This document shows, in pieces, positions 34,265 through 43,508 of a DNA stretch of 64,000 nucleotides. The notes beneath the pieces were generated by a model. The model ran no database searches. It saw only the letters and a program-made list of their open reading frames with translations, and had not been told where the DNA came from. The position numbers and the translations under genes are program-made. This DNA is from AC-32 sp963813435 (GTDB taxonomy: Bacteria > Actinomycetota > Thermoleophilia > Gaiellales > Gaiellaceae): positions 248,001 through 312,000 of the forward strand of contig CAWEYY010000002.1 in NCBI GenBank assembly GCA_963813435.1, written 5' to 3'. Every line of letters starts with the position of its first letter. Position 1 is the first letter of the stretch.

Positions 34265-35211
34265 CTACGCCGAGGCGTAGAGCAGCTCGATCGCGCGCGC
34301 GTTGCCGACCGCGTCCTCGCGGCCGAGCAGCGGCTCGGCCTCTCCCCGGATCGCCGCGCTCAGGTTCTCGAGCTCGAGCCCGTACGAGTTCGCCTTCTCG
34401 ATCTCGATTCGCTCGACGGCGCCGTCGCGCCGGACCTCGATGAGAGGTTCACGCGCGTGCCAGGGGTCGTCGAGGAACAGCGAGCCCTCCTCCCCGATCA
34501 CCTCGAGCTCGTCCCGCTCGGGCACCACGAAGCTGCAGTCGAAGTGGGCCGTGATGTCGTTCTCCATCAGCATCGCGCCCGCGAAGAGGATGTCGACCCC
34601 GGTCGGGCCGACGACCTGCGCGCCCGCGACGTGCCGGGGCTCGCCGCCCAGGAAGCGCGAGCCGCTGACGCAGTAGCAGCCGACGTCCATCAGCGCACCA
34701 CCGTCGATCTCCGGGAGAAGCCGCACGTTCGTCGGGTCGGAGAGCGCGAAGCCGAACGACGAGCGGATCACCCGCGGCCGGCCGATCGCGCCGCTCTCGA
34801 CGAGCTCGGCCAGCTTCCGCGCCTGCGGGTGGTGCCGCCACATGAACGCCTCCATCAGCAGACGCCCGTCCGGTCGGCCACGTCGAAGGCCTCCTCGACC
34901 TCGGCCGCGCGACGCGACATGGGCTTCTCGCAAAGCACGTGCTTGCCCGCCTCGAGCGCGCGGATCGACCACTCGCAGTGGAGCGAGTTCGGCAGGGAGA
35001 TGTAGACGGCCTCGACGTCCGGGTCGTCGAGCAGCGCCTCGTAGCTGCCGTAGGCGCGCTCGATGCCCCACTCGCGCGCGTACTCCTCGGCACGGGCCTG
35101 GTCGCGGCTCGCGACCGCGATCAGGTCGCACGCGGGCGACGCCTGGGCGGGCGGGATCACGAGCCGGTTGATCAGCGCCGTCGAGATGATTCCCCAGCTG
35201 ACGGGCTTCAT
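34265..35211 (-). pseudogene. Gfo/Idh/MocA oxidoreductase, frameshifted
   Basis: ATG 35211 starts the NAD(P)-binding half: WGIISTALINRLVIPPAQAS, DVEAVYISLPNSLHCEWSIR and EAGKHVLCEKPMSRR (the EKP motif). The frame ends at a TGA at 34855, but the next frame continues without loss from LLMEAFMWRHHPQARKLAEL to GGALMDVGCYCVSGSRF and the C-terminal substrate half. One base gained or lost near 34858-34875 explains it. If intact (about 315 residues) it would oxidise a sugar or sugar derivative, fitting the adjacent pentose genes. Confidence 0.75.
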
Positions 35212-35213
35212 CG

Positions 35214-35915
35214 CTACGACGGCTCCGCCACGGGCCTGAACGTGGTCTCGAGGATGCGATGGGTGTGAGGCCGCGTCAGCGCGAAGACGACGACCTCGGC
35301 CACGTCCTCCGGGCTCATCATCCCGGCGAGCTCCGGCATCTCGGGCGTGCGCCCGCGCCCCATGGCAAAGTCGGTGGCGACCCCGCCCGGGCAGATGTTC
35401 GTGCAGCGGACGCCCCGCTCGCGCAGCTCGTGGTCGAGCGCGCTCGTGAAACCGACCTGCGCGAACTTCGACGCGCAGTAGACGGCCTCGAGCGGCAGGC
35501 CGCGGAGGCCCGCCACGGACGCGATCGTGACGAGGTCGCCCTCCTCGCTCTCGAGCAGGTGCGGCAGCGCGGCGCGCGTGGCGTAGATCGTTCCCTTGAC
35601 GTTCACGTCGATCATCTCGTCGAGCTGCTCCGGCGGGAGCTCGAGGAACGGGCCGTAGGCGCCGACCCCGGCGTTGGCGACCAGGATGTCCAGGCGTCCG
35701 AACCGCGCGACGGTGTCCCCCACGATGCGTTCGAGGTCGGCCGGTTCGCGGACATCGCACGGACGCGCGACCACGTCGTCGAGCCCCAGGTCGTCGCCGC
35801 TGCGTGACGCGAGGCCCAGAGAGACGCCGGCCGCAGCGAGACTCTGCGCCACCGCTCGCCCGATGCCTCGGCTCGCCCCGGTGACCAGCGCGGCCTTTCC
35901 TTCCAGTGAGGTCAT
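35214..35915 (-). CDS. Short-chain dehydrogenase/reductase
   Basis: 233 residues. Cofactor loop TGASRGIGRAVAQSL, ANAG-type LVANAGVGAYGPFLEL, catalytic Ser in IASVAGLRGL and YxxxK in AVYCASKFAQVG. CPGGVATDFAMGR fits the classical SDR C-terminus. It probably oxidises or reduces a polyol or ketose, given its place between the oxidoreductase and xylulokinase genes. ATG 35915 has GGAGGAG upstream and overlaps the xylulokinase stop (ATGA). Confidence 0.85.
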   Translation of the reverse strand: MTSLEGKAALVTGASRGIGRAVAQSLAAAGVSLGLASRSGDDLGLDDVVARPCDVREPADLERIVGDTVARFGRLDILVANAGVGAYGPFLELPPEQLDEMIDVNVKGTIYATRAALPHLLESEEGDLVTIASVAGLRGLPLEAVYCASKFAQVGFTSALDHELRERGVRCTNICPGGVATDFAMGRGRTPEMPELAGMMSPEDVAEVVVFALTRPHTHRILETTFRPVAEPS

Positions 35916-37339
35916 CGCTCCTCCAGGGGTTCGAGGGACGGGTACAACACGCGGTAGCGAGGGTAACCGGCCTCGTAGGCGCGCCGCCAGCCTTCGTCCG
36001 GCTCGATCCGCTCGCGGGGCCGGACGCAGGCCTCGACCGCCTCGTGGACGTCGGAGAACGCGCCCGCGGCAACCCCGCCGAGCAGGGCCGCTCCGAAGGC
36101 CGCTCCCTCCTCGACGGCCGTGAGCTCGAGCGGGAGGCCCAGCACGGACGCGACGATCCGGAGCCAGAGGTGGCTGCGCGCGCCGCCGCCCGAGGCGCGG
36201 CCGGTCTCGGCGCGCACGCCGAGGTCCCTCAGCAGCTCCAGCGAGTCGCGCAGGCCGTACGCAACTCCTTCCAGAACGGCGCGGACGAGGGCCGGGCGGC
36301 CGTGCTCGAGCCCGAGCCCGGTGAACGCGGCGCGGGCGTACGGGTCCGCGTGGGGCGTCCGCTCGCCCGAGAGGTACGGGAGGAAGAGGACGCCCTCGGC
36401 GCCGGGCGCGACTCCCTCGGCCTCTGCGACGAGCTCGTCGTACCGCGTGCCCGGGGCGAATGCGTCCTTGAACCAGCGCAGCGACCCCGCGGCCGAGAGC
36501 ATCACTCCCATCGCGTGCCAGGTTCCCGGGACCGCATGGCAGAACACGTGCAGCCGCGCCTCCGGCTCGGGCTCGTAGGCCGGCAGCGCCGCGAACACGA
36601 CCCCGGAGGTGCCGAGGACGACCGAGAGCGGCCCTGGCCCGTCGACGCCGACGCCGAGGGCGCCGGCCGCCTGGTCGCCGGCGCCGGCGGCGACGGGGGT
36701 CCCATTGGGAGTCCGACCCGAGACCTCCGGCGACTCCAGCGCCTCGGGCAGCCATTCGGCGGGGATCTCGAGCGCGTCGAGGACGTCCCCGCTCCAGCGC
36801 CGCTTCGCCACGTCGAAGAGGAGCGTCCCGGACGCATCCGCGACGTCGGTGGCGTGCTCTCCCGTCAGCCGCAGCCGCACGTAGTCCTTCGGGAGGAGCA
36901 CGTGGCGGATCCGCGCATAGGCGTCCGGCTCGTGCTCCCGCAGCCACAGCAGCTTCGGCGCCGTGAAGCCGGTGAGCGCGCGGTTGCCGGTCAGCCGGAT
37001 CAGCCGTTCCACGCCGATGCGCCGCTCGATCTCCTCGCACTCGGCCGAGGTGCGCTGGTCGTTCCAGAGGATCGCCGGCCGGATCACCTCGCTCTCGGCG
37101 TCGAGAGCGACGAGCCCGTGCATCTGGCCGGACAGGCCGATCCCCGCGGCGCTCTCGGCGCCGACGGCGGCCAGCGCCGACTCGCTCGCGCGCCACCAGT
37201 CCTCCGGGTCCTGCTCCGCCCAGCCCGGCGCAGGCGTGGAGAGCGGGTATTCCTCCTCCGCGCGCGCGAGCACCTCGCCCGTTGGCGAGACCGCGACCGC
37301 CTTGACGCCGCTCGTGCCGACGTCGAGGCCGACGAACAC
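35912..37339 (-). CDS. xylB: Xylulokinase
   Basis: 475-residue FGGY kinase that phosphorylates D-xylulose. MFVGLDVGTSGVKAVAVSPT is the N-terminal phosphate-binding site, GLSGQMHGLVALDA and ILWNDQRTSAECEE are xylulokinase-specific sugar-site motifs, and VVLGTSGVVFAAL and RASGGGARSHLWLRIVASVL form the second ATP site. Its stop overlaps the SDR start. It follows the xylose isomerase-like gene by 10 bases, so xylose would be converted to xylulose 5-phosphate by this pair. Confidence 0.9.
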   Translation of the reverse strand: MFVGLDVGTSGVKAVAVSPTGEVLARAEEEYPLSTPAPGWAEQDPEDWWRASESALAAVGAESAAGIGLSGQMHGLVALDAESEVIRPAILWNDQRTSAECEEIERRIGVERLIRLTGNRALTGFTAPKLLWLREHEPDAYARIRHVLLPKDYVRLRLTGEHATDVADASGTLLFDVAKRRWSGDVLDALEIPAEWLPEALESPEVSGRTPNGTPVAAGAGDQAAGALGVGVDGPGPLSVVLGTSGVVFAALPAYEPEPEARLHVFCHAVPGTWHAMGVMLSAAGSLRWFKDAFAPGTRYDELVAEAEGVAPGAEGVLFLPYLSGERTPHADPYARAAFTGLGLEHGRPALVRAVLEGVAYGLRDSLELLRDLGVRAETGRASGGGARSHLWLRIVASVLGLPLELTAVEEGAAFGAALLGGVAAGAFSDVHEAVEACVRPRERIEPDEGWRRAYEAGYPRYRVLYPSLEPLEER

Positions 37340-37349
37340 CGGGCGGCGC

Positions 37350-38363
37350 CTACTCGCCGCCGAGCGCCGTATAGACGAGCTCGTAGGCGGCGACGGCGTC
37401 CTTGCGCATCTGCGCCTCGCGCAGGGCCTCGCCGTCGAGCCGCCCGGCCACGCCGTCGATGAAGCGCCACTGGAGGACGCTTCGGCGCACGGCCTCGACC
37501 GCGTCCTCGGTGTACGGGTACAGGTCGAAGCCGAGCCGCTCGCCGTTGTCCCCGTAGCCGGCTCGCCGGAGCTCGACCGCGAGCTCGAGCGTCTCCATGA
37601 AGGCCGTGGCGCCGACCATGTTGTCGTCGTCGAACGTGCCCCAGCCCGAGTTGGCGTGCTGGTGGCCGAGCAGGCCCTCGGAGGCGAGCAGCGCCGCGTA
37701 CTCGGCCAGGTTCTCGCCGTTCATGATCAGGTGCTGCCAGTCCATGTTGACCTGGACGTTGTCGAGCCCCTCGCGGCGCAACGTGTGGATCACGTGGAGG
37801 GTCATGCCCACGTTGCGCATGAAGATCTTCATCGCCGGCTCCGAGTTCTTGTGCTCGAGAAAGAGCTTGACCCCGCGGTCGCGGCACCGCTGCGCGGCCT
37901 CGCCGATCCCGTCGAGGAACCAGGTCCAGCTCTCCTTGTACGGCGTCTGGAACGGGTAGTTGTAGCCCTCGATCCCGGGCCAGATGATGAAGTTCGCCCG
38001 GAGCTCGCCGGCGAAGTCGATCGCGTCGAGCGTCCGCTTGACGGCCTCCTTGCGCGTCGCCTCGTCCGGCGAGACGAGCCCTCCCTTGCCGAACCGAGCG
38101 TCGAGGTGGAGCCCCGTGGCCAGGCAGTAGACGTCGTGGCCGTCGAGCGCGTCACGCACCTCGTCGAGGTTGTCCGCCGAGAGCTCCTGCGGGTAGTGGA
38201 ACTCGTACCCGTCGATCAGGTCGCCGAGGCCCTCCACGGCCTCGCGCACGCGCTCGACGGTGGACTGGTCGGCACGCTCCGGCTTGTAGCCGCCCGGGAC
38301 GAACCGCGTGACCATCGGCCCGAACCCCCAGATTCCGAGACTGGTCTTGAGACGGGCGCTCAT
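37350..38363 (-). CDS. Xylose isomerase-like TIM-barrel protein
   Basis: 337 residues with the xylose isomerase plan in divergent form. IIWPGIEGYNYPFQTPYKES stands where XylA has WGGREGYE, KLFLEHKNSEPAMKIFM where XylA has the EPKPxEP metal site, and QVNMDWQHLIMNGENLAEY and HANSGWGTFDDDNMVG where XylA has its NxExGH and HxDLN metal strands. Adjacent xylB supports a ketose/aldose isomerase role, most likely for xylose. ATG 38363 is chosen because conserved sequence (KTSLGIWGFGPMVTRF) starts there. An epimerase of the AP-endonuclease-2 family is the alternative. Confidence 0.78.
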   Translation of the reverse strand: MSARLKTSLGIWGFGPMVTRFVPGGYKPERADQSTVERVREAVEGLGDLIDGYEFHYPQELSADNLDEVRDALDGHDVYCLATGLHLDARFGKGGLVSPDEATRKEAVKRTLDAIDFAGELRANFIIWPGIEGYNYPFQTPYKESWTWFLDGIGEAAQRCRDRGVKLFLEHKNSEPAMKIFMRNVGMTLHVIHTLRREGLDNVQVNMDWQHLIMNGENLAEYAALLASEGLLGHQHANSGWGTFDDDNMVGATAFMETLELAVELRRAGYGDNGERLGFDLYPYTEDAVEAVRRSVLQWRFIDGVAGRLDGEALREAQMRKDAVAAYELVYTALGGE

Positions 38364-38379
38364 CGTGGTACGAACTCGA

Positions 38380-39273
38380 TCAGATTTCGCGAGGCCGTGC
38401 GCGGCCTTCGTCGTCCAGGTAGTCGCGCCACGACCGGCTCGGCGAGTAGCCGAGCAGCCGCTCGGCCTTGGCACAGGAGATCGCAGAGGCGTCCTCGCGC
38501 GCGAGCGGGCGGATCTCGATCTCGTCGCCGTAGTAGCGGCGGACGAGCTCGGCCAGCCGCCGATTGCCGACGTTGTCGGGTGCGGCGATGTAGCAGACCT
38601 CGTGGCCCGGGAGGTCGGACTCGACCGCGAGCACCATCGCATCCGCGAGGTCGTAGGCGTCCGTGTAGCTCCAGAGGTTCGGGCTCAGGACAGCCGGGTC
38701 GCGAACCTGCGGCCCGAGGTTGCGCTCGTAGTTGTCCTCGTTCTGGACCCAGCTCGGGCGGAGGGAGATGCAACGAATCTCCGAGCGGGCCGCCGCCGAG
38801 TCCATCAGCAGCTCCCCGAACCACTTCGAGAGCGCGTAGGGATCCTGCGGCCTGATCGGGTGCTCCTCGTCGACCGGCACGTAGTCGGGCAGGAACGGGC
38901 GCTCGGGGAAGAAGAACCCCGGAATCGTCTCGCTCGAGACGTTGACGAACCGCCCGACGCCGAACCGGACCGAGGCTTCGAGGACGTTGAACGTCGCCAT
39001 CAGGTTGTTCTCGAAGACCACGTGAGGCGGGTTCTTCGTCGGGTCGGGGATCGCGCCGGCGTGGACGACCGCATCGACGCCACGGACGATCGCGAAAGCG
39101 TCTCCCGCGTCCGTCAGGTCGGCCTGGACGTACTCCCCCGGCTCGTCGGGAAGCTGGCGCTCGAACACGCCCCGGGCCAGATCCGAGGCGCGCACGTCGT
39201 GCCCCGCCGCGAGCAGCGCCGAGATTGCCGCGGAGCCGACCTTGCCCTTAGCACCGGTGACGAGAACGCGAAT
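38380..39273 (-). CDS. NAD(P)-dependent epimerase/dehydratase-family protein (uronate dehydrogenase-like)
   Basis: Extended SDR. The Rossmann loop is VLVTGAKGKVGSAAI, followed by DVRASDLARGVF, VVHAGAIPDPTKNP, the catalytic YALSKWFGE and SLRPSWVQNEDNY. It may oxidise hexuronates or aldoses; this is not certain. The coding frame includes the TGxxGxxG loop only if translation starts upstream of the first GTG (39195); the nearest usable codon is ATT at 39273 with AGGG seven bases before it. Otherwise the start is lost by an indel. About 297 residues with ATT. Confidence 0.72.
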   Translation of the reverse strand: MRVLVTGAKGKVGSAAISALLAAGHDVRASDLARGVFERQLPDEPGEYVQADLTDAGDAFAIVRGVDAVVHAGAIPDPTKNPPHVVFENNLMATFNVLEASVRFGVGRFVNVSSETIPGFFFPERPFLPDYVPVDEEHPIRPQDPYALSKWFGELLMDSAAARSEIRCISLRPSWVQNEDNYERNLGPQVRDPAVLSPNLWSYTDAYDLADAMVLAVESDLPGHEVCYIAAPDNVGNRRLAELVRRYYGDEIEIRPLAREDASAISCAKAERLLGYSPSRSWRDYLDDEGRARPREI

Positions 39274-39295
39274 GACGTACCCTGGGCCGGGGCGG

Positions 39296-40093
39296 CTAGC
39301 CCGACTCGGTCTGGGCCTGGCGGTACTCGCGCACGACGAGCTCGGTCAGCTCGTCCACAGACGTCTGGTTCGTCGGCTTGTCGAGCGTGATCTCGCCGTG
39401 CTGGAGGAGGTTGACGCGGTCGCAGACCTCGAAGACGTGCGCGTAGTTATGGAGGATCAGGATCATCGAGACCTTGCCCTCGTCCCGGAGCTTGCGGATC
39501 AGGTCGAGGATCAGCGCGCCCTCCTTGACGCCCATCGCCGCGAGCGGCTCGTCGAGCAGGATGATCTTCGCCTCCGAGTAAACCGAGCGCGCGACGGCGA
39601 TCGACTGGCGCTGCCCGCCCGAGAGCTGCGCGACCTCTGCGTCGACGTCCGGGATCCGGACACCCATCTCGTCGAGGTACGTGCGGGCCTGCTTGCGCAT
39701 CTCCCGGTTGTTCAGCAGCGGCAGGTGGACGTTCCCGACCTTCCCGAGCAGCTCTCGCTTGAGGAACATGTTGTGGTAGACGGACATGCCCGGCACGAGC
39801 GCGAGGTCCTGGTAGACCGTGTCGATCCCGAGCGAGCGGGCGTGCGCGACCGAGCGGAGGTGCACCTCCTCGCCGTTGACGAAGATCTTGCCGCTGTCGG
39901 ACTTCTGGAAGCCGCAGATGATCTTGACCAGCGTCGACTTGCCGGCCCCGTTGTCGCCGATCAGCCCGAGCACCTCTCCGCGCTTGAGGTGCATGGAGAC
40001 GTCCTCGAGCGCGCGCACGGCGCCGAACCGTTTCGAGATGTGCTCGACGCGGATCGCATCGACGGCCTCTCGGCCGTTGCCCGTCTCGCTCAT
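39296..40093 (-). CDS. Sugar ABC importer ATPase, single-domain (FrcA-like)
   Basis: 265 residues. Walker A GDNGAGKST, signature LSGGQRQSIAVA, Walker B IILLDEPLAAMG. The wording DTVYQDLALVPGMSVYHNMF and LHNYAHVFEVCDRVNLL is that of the ribose/fructose CUT2 family. RbsA, XylG and AraG have two fused ATPase domains of about 500 residues; this one has one, as in FrcA. It forms an operon with the permease (ATGA overlap) and binding protein. Substrate unknown, likely a pentose. Confidence 0.88.
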   Translation of the reverse strand: MSETGNGREAVDAIRVEHISKRFGAVRALEDVSMHLKRGEVLGLIGDNGAGKSTLVKIICGFQKSDSGKIFVNGEEVHLRSVAHARSLGIDTVYQDLALVPGMSVYHNMFLKRELLGKVGNVHLPLLNNREMRKQARTYLDEMGVRIPDVDAEVAQLSGGQRQSIAVARSVYSEAKIILLDEPLAAMGVKEGALILDLIRKLRDEGKVSMILILHNYAHVFEVCDRVNLLQHGEITLDKPTNQTSVDELTELVVREYRQAQTESG

Positions 40094-41133
40094 CGGCCTC
40101 TCCCGAGCTGGCCAAGGTTCTTCAGGCGCTGGATCTGCACGTTCAGGATCATTGCACCCAGGATCGCGATCCCGATGATCAGGTCGAAGTTGAATGCACT
40201 CACGCCGAGAATGACGAAGCCGATGTTGAGGACGGCGAGCACGACGACACCGAGGAAGCCGCCGATGATCGTGCCCGACCCGCCCATCAGCGACGTGCCG
40301 CCGATGACGGCCGCGGCGACGGCGAGGAACATGATGTCGGTCCCGCCCTGGAGCGGGAGGATCGACGTGATCCGGACGGAGTCCATCATCCCGGCGAACC
40401 CGCCGAGCATCGCGCACAGGACGAAGTTGCCGATCTTGATCCGCCGGACGTTGACGCCGCTCTCCCTCGCGCCGATCAGGTTGCCGCCGGTCGCGACCGT
40501 GTGGACTCCCCACCTCGTCCGGACAAGCACGATCTGGAGGACGACGACAACGAGCAGCGCCCACCAGAACTCCGTGTTGAACCACAACGGGTAGCCGCCG
40601 AAGATCTCCCTGAACGAGTGCCCGCCGGGCGTCTCCACCTGGAACCCGTGCAGCGCCCGCAGGTTGACCCCGTTCAGGAAGAAGAGCATTCCTAACGTCG
40701 TGATGAACGACGGCACGCCGAGATAGGTGGTGATGAGCCCGTTCGTCAGCCCCACTGCGGCCGCCGCGAGGAGGCCGAAGATGACCCCGACCCAGATCGG
40801 CAGCCCCAGCCCGTCGGGCTCGGGTGCCGAGGTTAGGTACATGATGATCGGCGTGAGGGCGAAGACCCGTCCCACGGACAGGTCGATCTCGCCGCAGATG
40901 AGGAGCATGACCTCGCCGCACGTGATCAGCGCGACTGGCCCTACGTACTCGGCGATGTTCTTGATCGTCGCGCCGCTGTAGAACGCCGACGACCGCAACG
41001 AGAAATAGATGATCAGGCCGAGAGCGACGACGAGGATGCTCGCCTCGCGCCGGTTGGCGAAGGCCCCGAGCGCGCGCCAGCCGAGGCTGCGCGCGCGCTC
41101 TTGTCCTTTCGCCTGTGACCCCGCTACCGCCAC
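40090..41133 (-). CDS. Sugar ABC importer permease (RbsC/FrcC-like)
   Basis: 347 residues with about nine to ten helices. GEIDLSVGRVFALTPIIM is the CUT2 permease hallmark (E.DLSVG), and AVIGGTSLMGGSGTIIGGFL the second conserved loop. An N-terminal 25-residue cytoplasmic stretch precedes the first helix. It forms the transmembrane pathway with the ATPase at 39296 and the binding protein at 41159. Confidence 0.9.
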   Translation of the reverse strand: MAVAGSQAKGQERARSLGWRALGAFANRREASILVVALGLIIYFSLRSSAFYSGATIKNIAEYVGPVALITCGEVMLLICGEIDLSVGRVFALTPIIMYLTSAPEPDGLGLPIWVGVIFGLLAAAAVGLTNGLITTYLGVPSFITTLGMLFFLNGVNLRALHGFQVETPGGHSFREIFGGYPLWFNTEFWWALLVVVVLQIVLVRTRWGVHTVATGGNLIGARESGVNVRRIKIGNFVLCAMLGGFAGMMDSVRITSILPLQGGTDIMFLAVAAAVIGGTSLMGGSGTIIGGFLGVVVLAVLNIGFVILGVSAFNFDLIIGIAILGAMILNVQIQRLKNLGQLGRGR

Positions 41134-41158
41134 CGCCCCAGAACCTCAGGCTCGGGCG

Positions 41159-42301
41159 CTAGGTCGACGTCACGTATTGCTGAGAGCTCGAGCTCCCTTC
41201 GTAGCGAGTCTTCGTGTTCAGATACGGCTTGACGTTGTCCTTCGTGACGAACAGCAGTCCCGTATTCGTGTCGGAAGGCGCCATCAGGCCGCCCGAGATC
41301 TTGTACAGGAACAGCTGAATAGCGGGATAGAACCCCTGCTGATAGGGCTGCTGGTCGATCGTGAAGTCCAGGAAGCCCTTGTTGATCAGGTTCAGGGTCG
41401 TCGGCAGGAGGTCGTACCCGCCTCCGTGGATCCCTTTCGACGGCAGGTTGTACTTCTGCATCACCTGCGCCACTCCCTGGGTGCTTCCCGCGTCGACCGC
41501 GAACATGCCCTTCAGGTCCTTGTGGCCCTGGTAGTAGGCGTCGATCACGGACAGCTCGGCGTTCAGCTGGGCGCCGGTCGCGACCTGCGTGAAGTTGACC
41601 GGCTTGCCGGAGTCCTTGATCGCCTGCTTCGCGCCGTCGATCCGCGGCTGGATGTTGAGCGAGCCCGGCGTCGCGATGAAGCCGACGACGTCGCCGCTCG
41701 GGATGAGCTCGAGGATCCTCTCGCCCATCTTCTGGCCCGACACGAACAGATCCTGGCCGATGTAGGCAAGCCGCTCGTTCGGGTTGCCCGGGGGAACATC
41801 GGCGTTGTAGGCGATGACCGGGATTCCGGCGTCGAGCGCGTTCTTCGTCGGCTCGTTGAACGCATTGGTGTCGATGAGGCACACCGCGATCCCGTCTGCC
41901 TTCGAGGAGATCGCCGATTTCATCGCGGAGACCATCTGCGAGACGTCGCTGGTCTCCGAGCCGGTCCACTGGTGCGTGGTGTTGAAGATCGCGTTCATGT
42001 CCTCGATCCCGTACTGCGTCGGGACGAAGAACGGGTTCGTCGTCACGTGGTTGACAAAGACCCACTTCCACTTCGGCGTCTCCGGATAGTCGCCGACACC
42101 GCTGGCGCTACCGCTATCGCTGCTTCCGCCGCATGCGGCGAGCAGCGCCGGAAACGAGAGCGCCGCTCCGCTCGCCCCGATCAGGCCGAGCACCTTCTTG
42201 CGGTCCATCCCGGCCGGGACCTCCGACTCAGGGAGATCGTCGACCTTCGAGGCGAACTCGTCGAGTTGGCTGTCTAGGTACTTCTGCTGATCCTGGTCCA
42301 C
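41159..42301 (-). CDS. Sugar ABC importer periplasmic-type binding lipoprotein
   Basis: 380 residues from GTG 42301, which has GGAGG five bases upstream. It has an unusual cytoplasmic N-terminal extension (about 45 residues, DQDQQKYLDSQLDEFASKVD) before the signal sequence DRKKVLGLIGASGAALSFPA and the lipobox LLAAC. The mature part is a type I periplasmic-binding fold: KADGIAVCLIDTNAFNEPTK, GIPVIAYNADVPPG, FTQVATGAQLNAELSVIDAY, GHKDLKGMFAVDAGSTQG, FTIDQQPYQQGFYPAIQLFL. It belongs to the Rbs/Frc class and would capture a pentose or hexose. Confidence 0.87.
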   Translation of the reverse strand: MDQDQQKYLDSQLDEFASKVDDLPESEVPAGMDRKKVLGLIGASGAALSFPALLAACGGSSDSGSASGVGDYPETPKWKWVFVNHVTTNPFFVPTQYGIEDMNAIFNTTHQWTGSETSDVSQMVSAMKSAISSKADGIAVCLIDTNAFNEPTKNALDAGIPVIAYNADVPPGNPNERLAYIGQDLFVSGQKMGERILELIPSGDVVGFIATPGSLNIQPRIDGAKQAIKDSGKPVNFTQVATGAQLNAELSVIDAYYQGHKDLKGMFAVDAGSTQGVAQVMQKYNLPSKGIHGGGYDLLPTTLNLINKGFLDFTIDQQPYQQGFYPAIQLFLYKISGGLMAPSDTNTGLLFVTKDNVKPYLNTKTRYEGSSSSQQYVTST

Positions 42302-42370
42302 CCGAACCTCCTTGCCCCCATCGCGCGTATGAGCGGCGACCATAACACCGCTTAAAGACGCCGTCGACCC

Positions 42371-43507
42371 ATGCGGCGATGCGCAAGACTGGCACCGCGG
42401 ATGCGCTCAGCTCCCTCCAGCCGCGCCGTCTTCGCGCCGGCGCGCGTCAACCTGATCGGCGAGCACACCGACTACTCGGGTGGGCTCGTCCTGCCGGTCG
42501 CGGTCGATCTCGGGACGACGGTCACCTGGCGGCCGGCTGCGGAGGTCACGATTTCCCTGCACTCGGCCGCTTTCCAGGAGACGGTCGAACTCCCAGGAGA
42601 TCCGCCCGAAGGCTGGGGGCGGTATGTGGCCGCGGTCCTCGAGTTGCTGCGCGAGCGCGGGATGCCAGCGGTCGGGCTGGACGGGGAGATCGTCTCGACC
42701 GTCCCGATCGGAGCCGGGATGTCCTCGTCCGCGGCGCTGACGGTCTCCGTCGGCCTCGCGCTCACGAGCGCCGCCTCGTTCGAGCTGGAGCGCATCGAGC
42801 TCGCGCGGATCGCCCAGGCTGCGGAGCGGCTCGCGGTCGGTGTGCCGGTCGGCCTGATGGACCCGGCCTGCTCGCTCCTGGGCCGGAAAGGGCACGCGCT
42901 GCTGCTCGACTGCGCGACGGAGGAGCACCGCCTCGTCCCGCTGCCGCCCGGGATCGTCCTCGTCGTCTTCGACTCCGGCGTTCGTCACGAGCTCGAGCAC
43001 AGCGGTTACGCCGACCGGCGGCGCGAGCTGGAACGGGCGCTGGCGGCGATCGGCACCGACCGTCCCGCATCGCTCAAGCCGGCCGAGGCCGAGGAGCGGG
43101 CGGCTGCGGCCGGAGTCGACGAGGTCACGCAAAAGCGGCTCCGGCACGTGGTGACCGAGAACGCGCGCGTCCGTGCGGTCGTCGCCGCGCTCGAGGAGCC
43201 GGGCGGAGCGGACCTCGCCGCCTTCGGCAGGCTCTTCCGCGAAGGACACGAGAGCCTCCGCGACGACTTCGAGGTGTCCACCCCCGAGCTCGACCTGCTC
43301 GTCGACCTCGCCTACGGTCACGGGGCGATCGCAGCCCGGATGATCGGCGGCGGCTTCGGCGGCTCGGTGCTCGCCCTGGCCGCGGAGGATCAGGCGCAGA
43401 ACCTCGCCGAAGCCGTCACGCGCGGATACGCGGCGCGGGCGGGCCGGGACGCGACGCCGTACGTTTGCGCCTCGGTCGACGGCGCACACGAGATCGAGCC
43501 GGTCTGA
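42371..43507 (+). CDS. galK: Galactokinase (GHMP family)
   Basis: 378 residues with the galactokinase signature APARVNLIGEHTDYSGGLVL, the GHMP ATP loop PIGAGMSSSAALTVSVG and the C-terminal motif MIGGGFGGSVLAL. It phosphorylates galactose at C1 using ATP. ATG 42371 and ATG 42401 (ten codons later) are both possible; the second still leaves nine residues before the conserved motif. It is divergent from the sugar-importer operon with a 69-base gap. No galT or galE is present in the window. Confidence 0.88.
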   Translation: MRRCARLAPRMRSAPSSRAVFAPARVNLIGEHTDYSGGLVLPVAVDLGTTVTWRPAAEVTISLHSAAFQETVELPGDPPEGWGRYVAAVLELLRERGMPAVGLDGEIVSTVPIGAGMSSSAALTVSVGLALTSAASFELERIELARIAQAAERLAVGVPVGLMDPACSLLGRKGHALLLDCATEEHRLVPLPPGIVLVVFDSGVRHELEHSGYADRRRELERALAAIGTDRPASLKPAEAEERAAAAGVDEVTQKRLRHVVTENARVRAVVAALEEPGGADLAAFGRLFREGHESLRDDFEVSTPELDLLVDLAYGHGAIAARMIGGGFGGSVLALAAEDQAQNLAEAVTRGYAARAGRDATPYVCASVDGAHEIEPV

Positions 43508-43508
43508 C

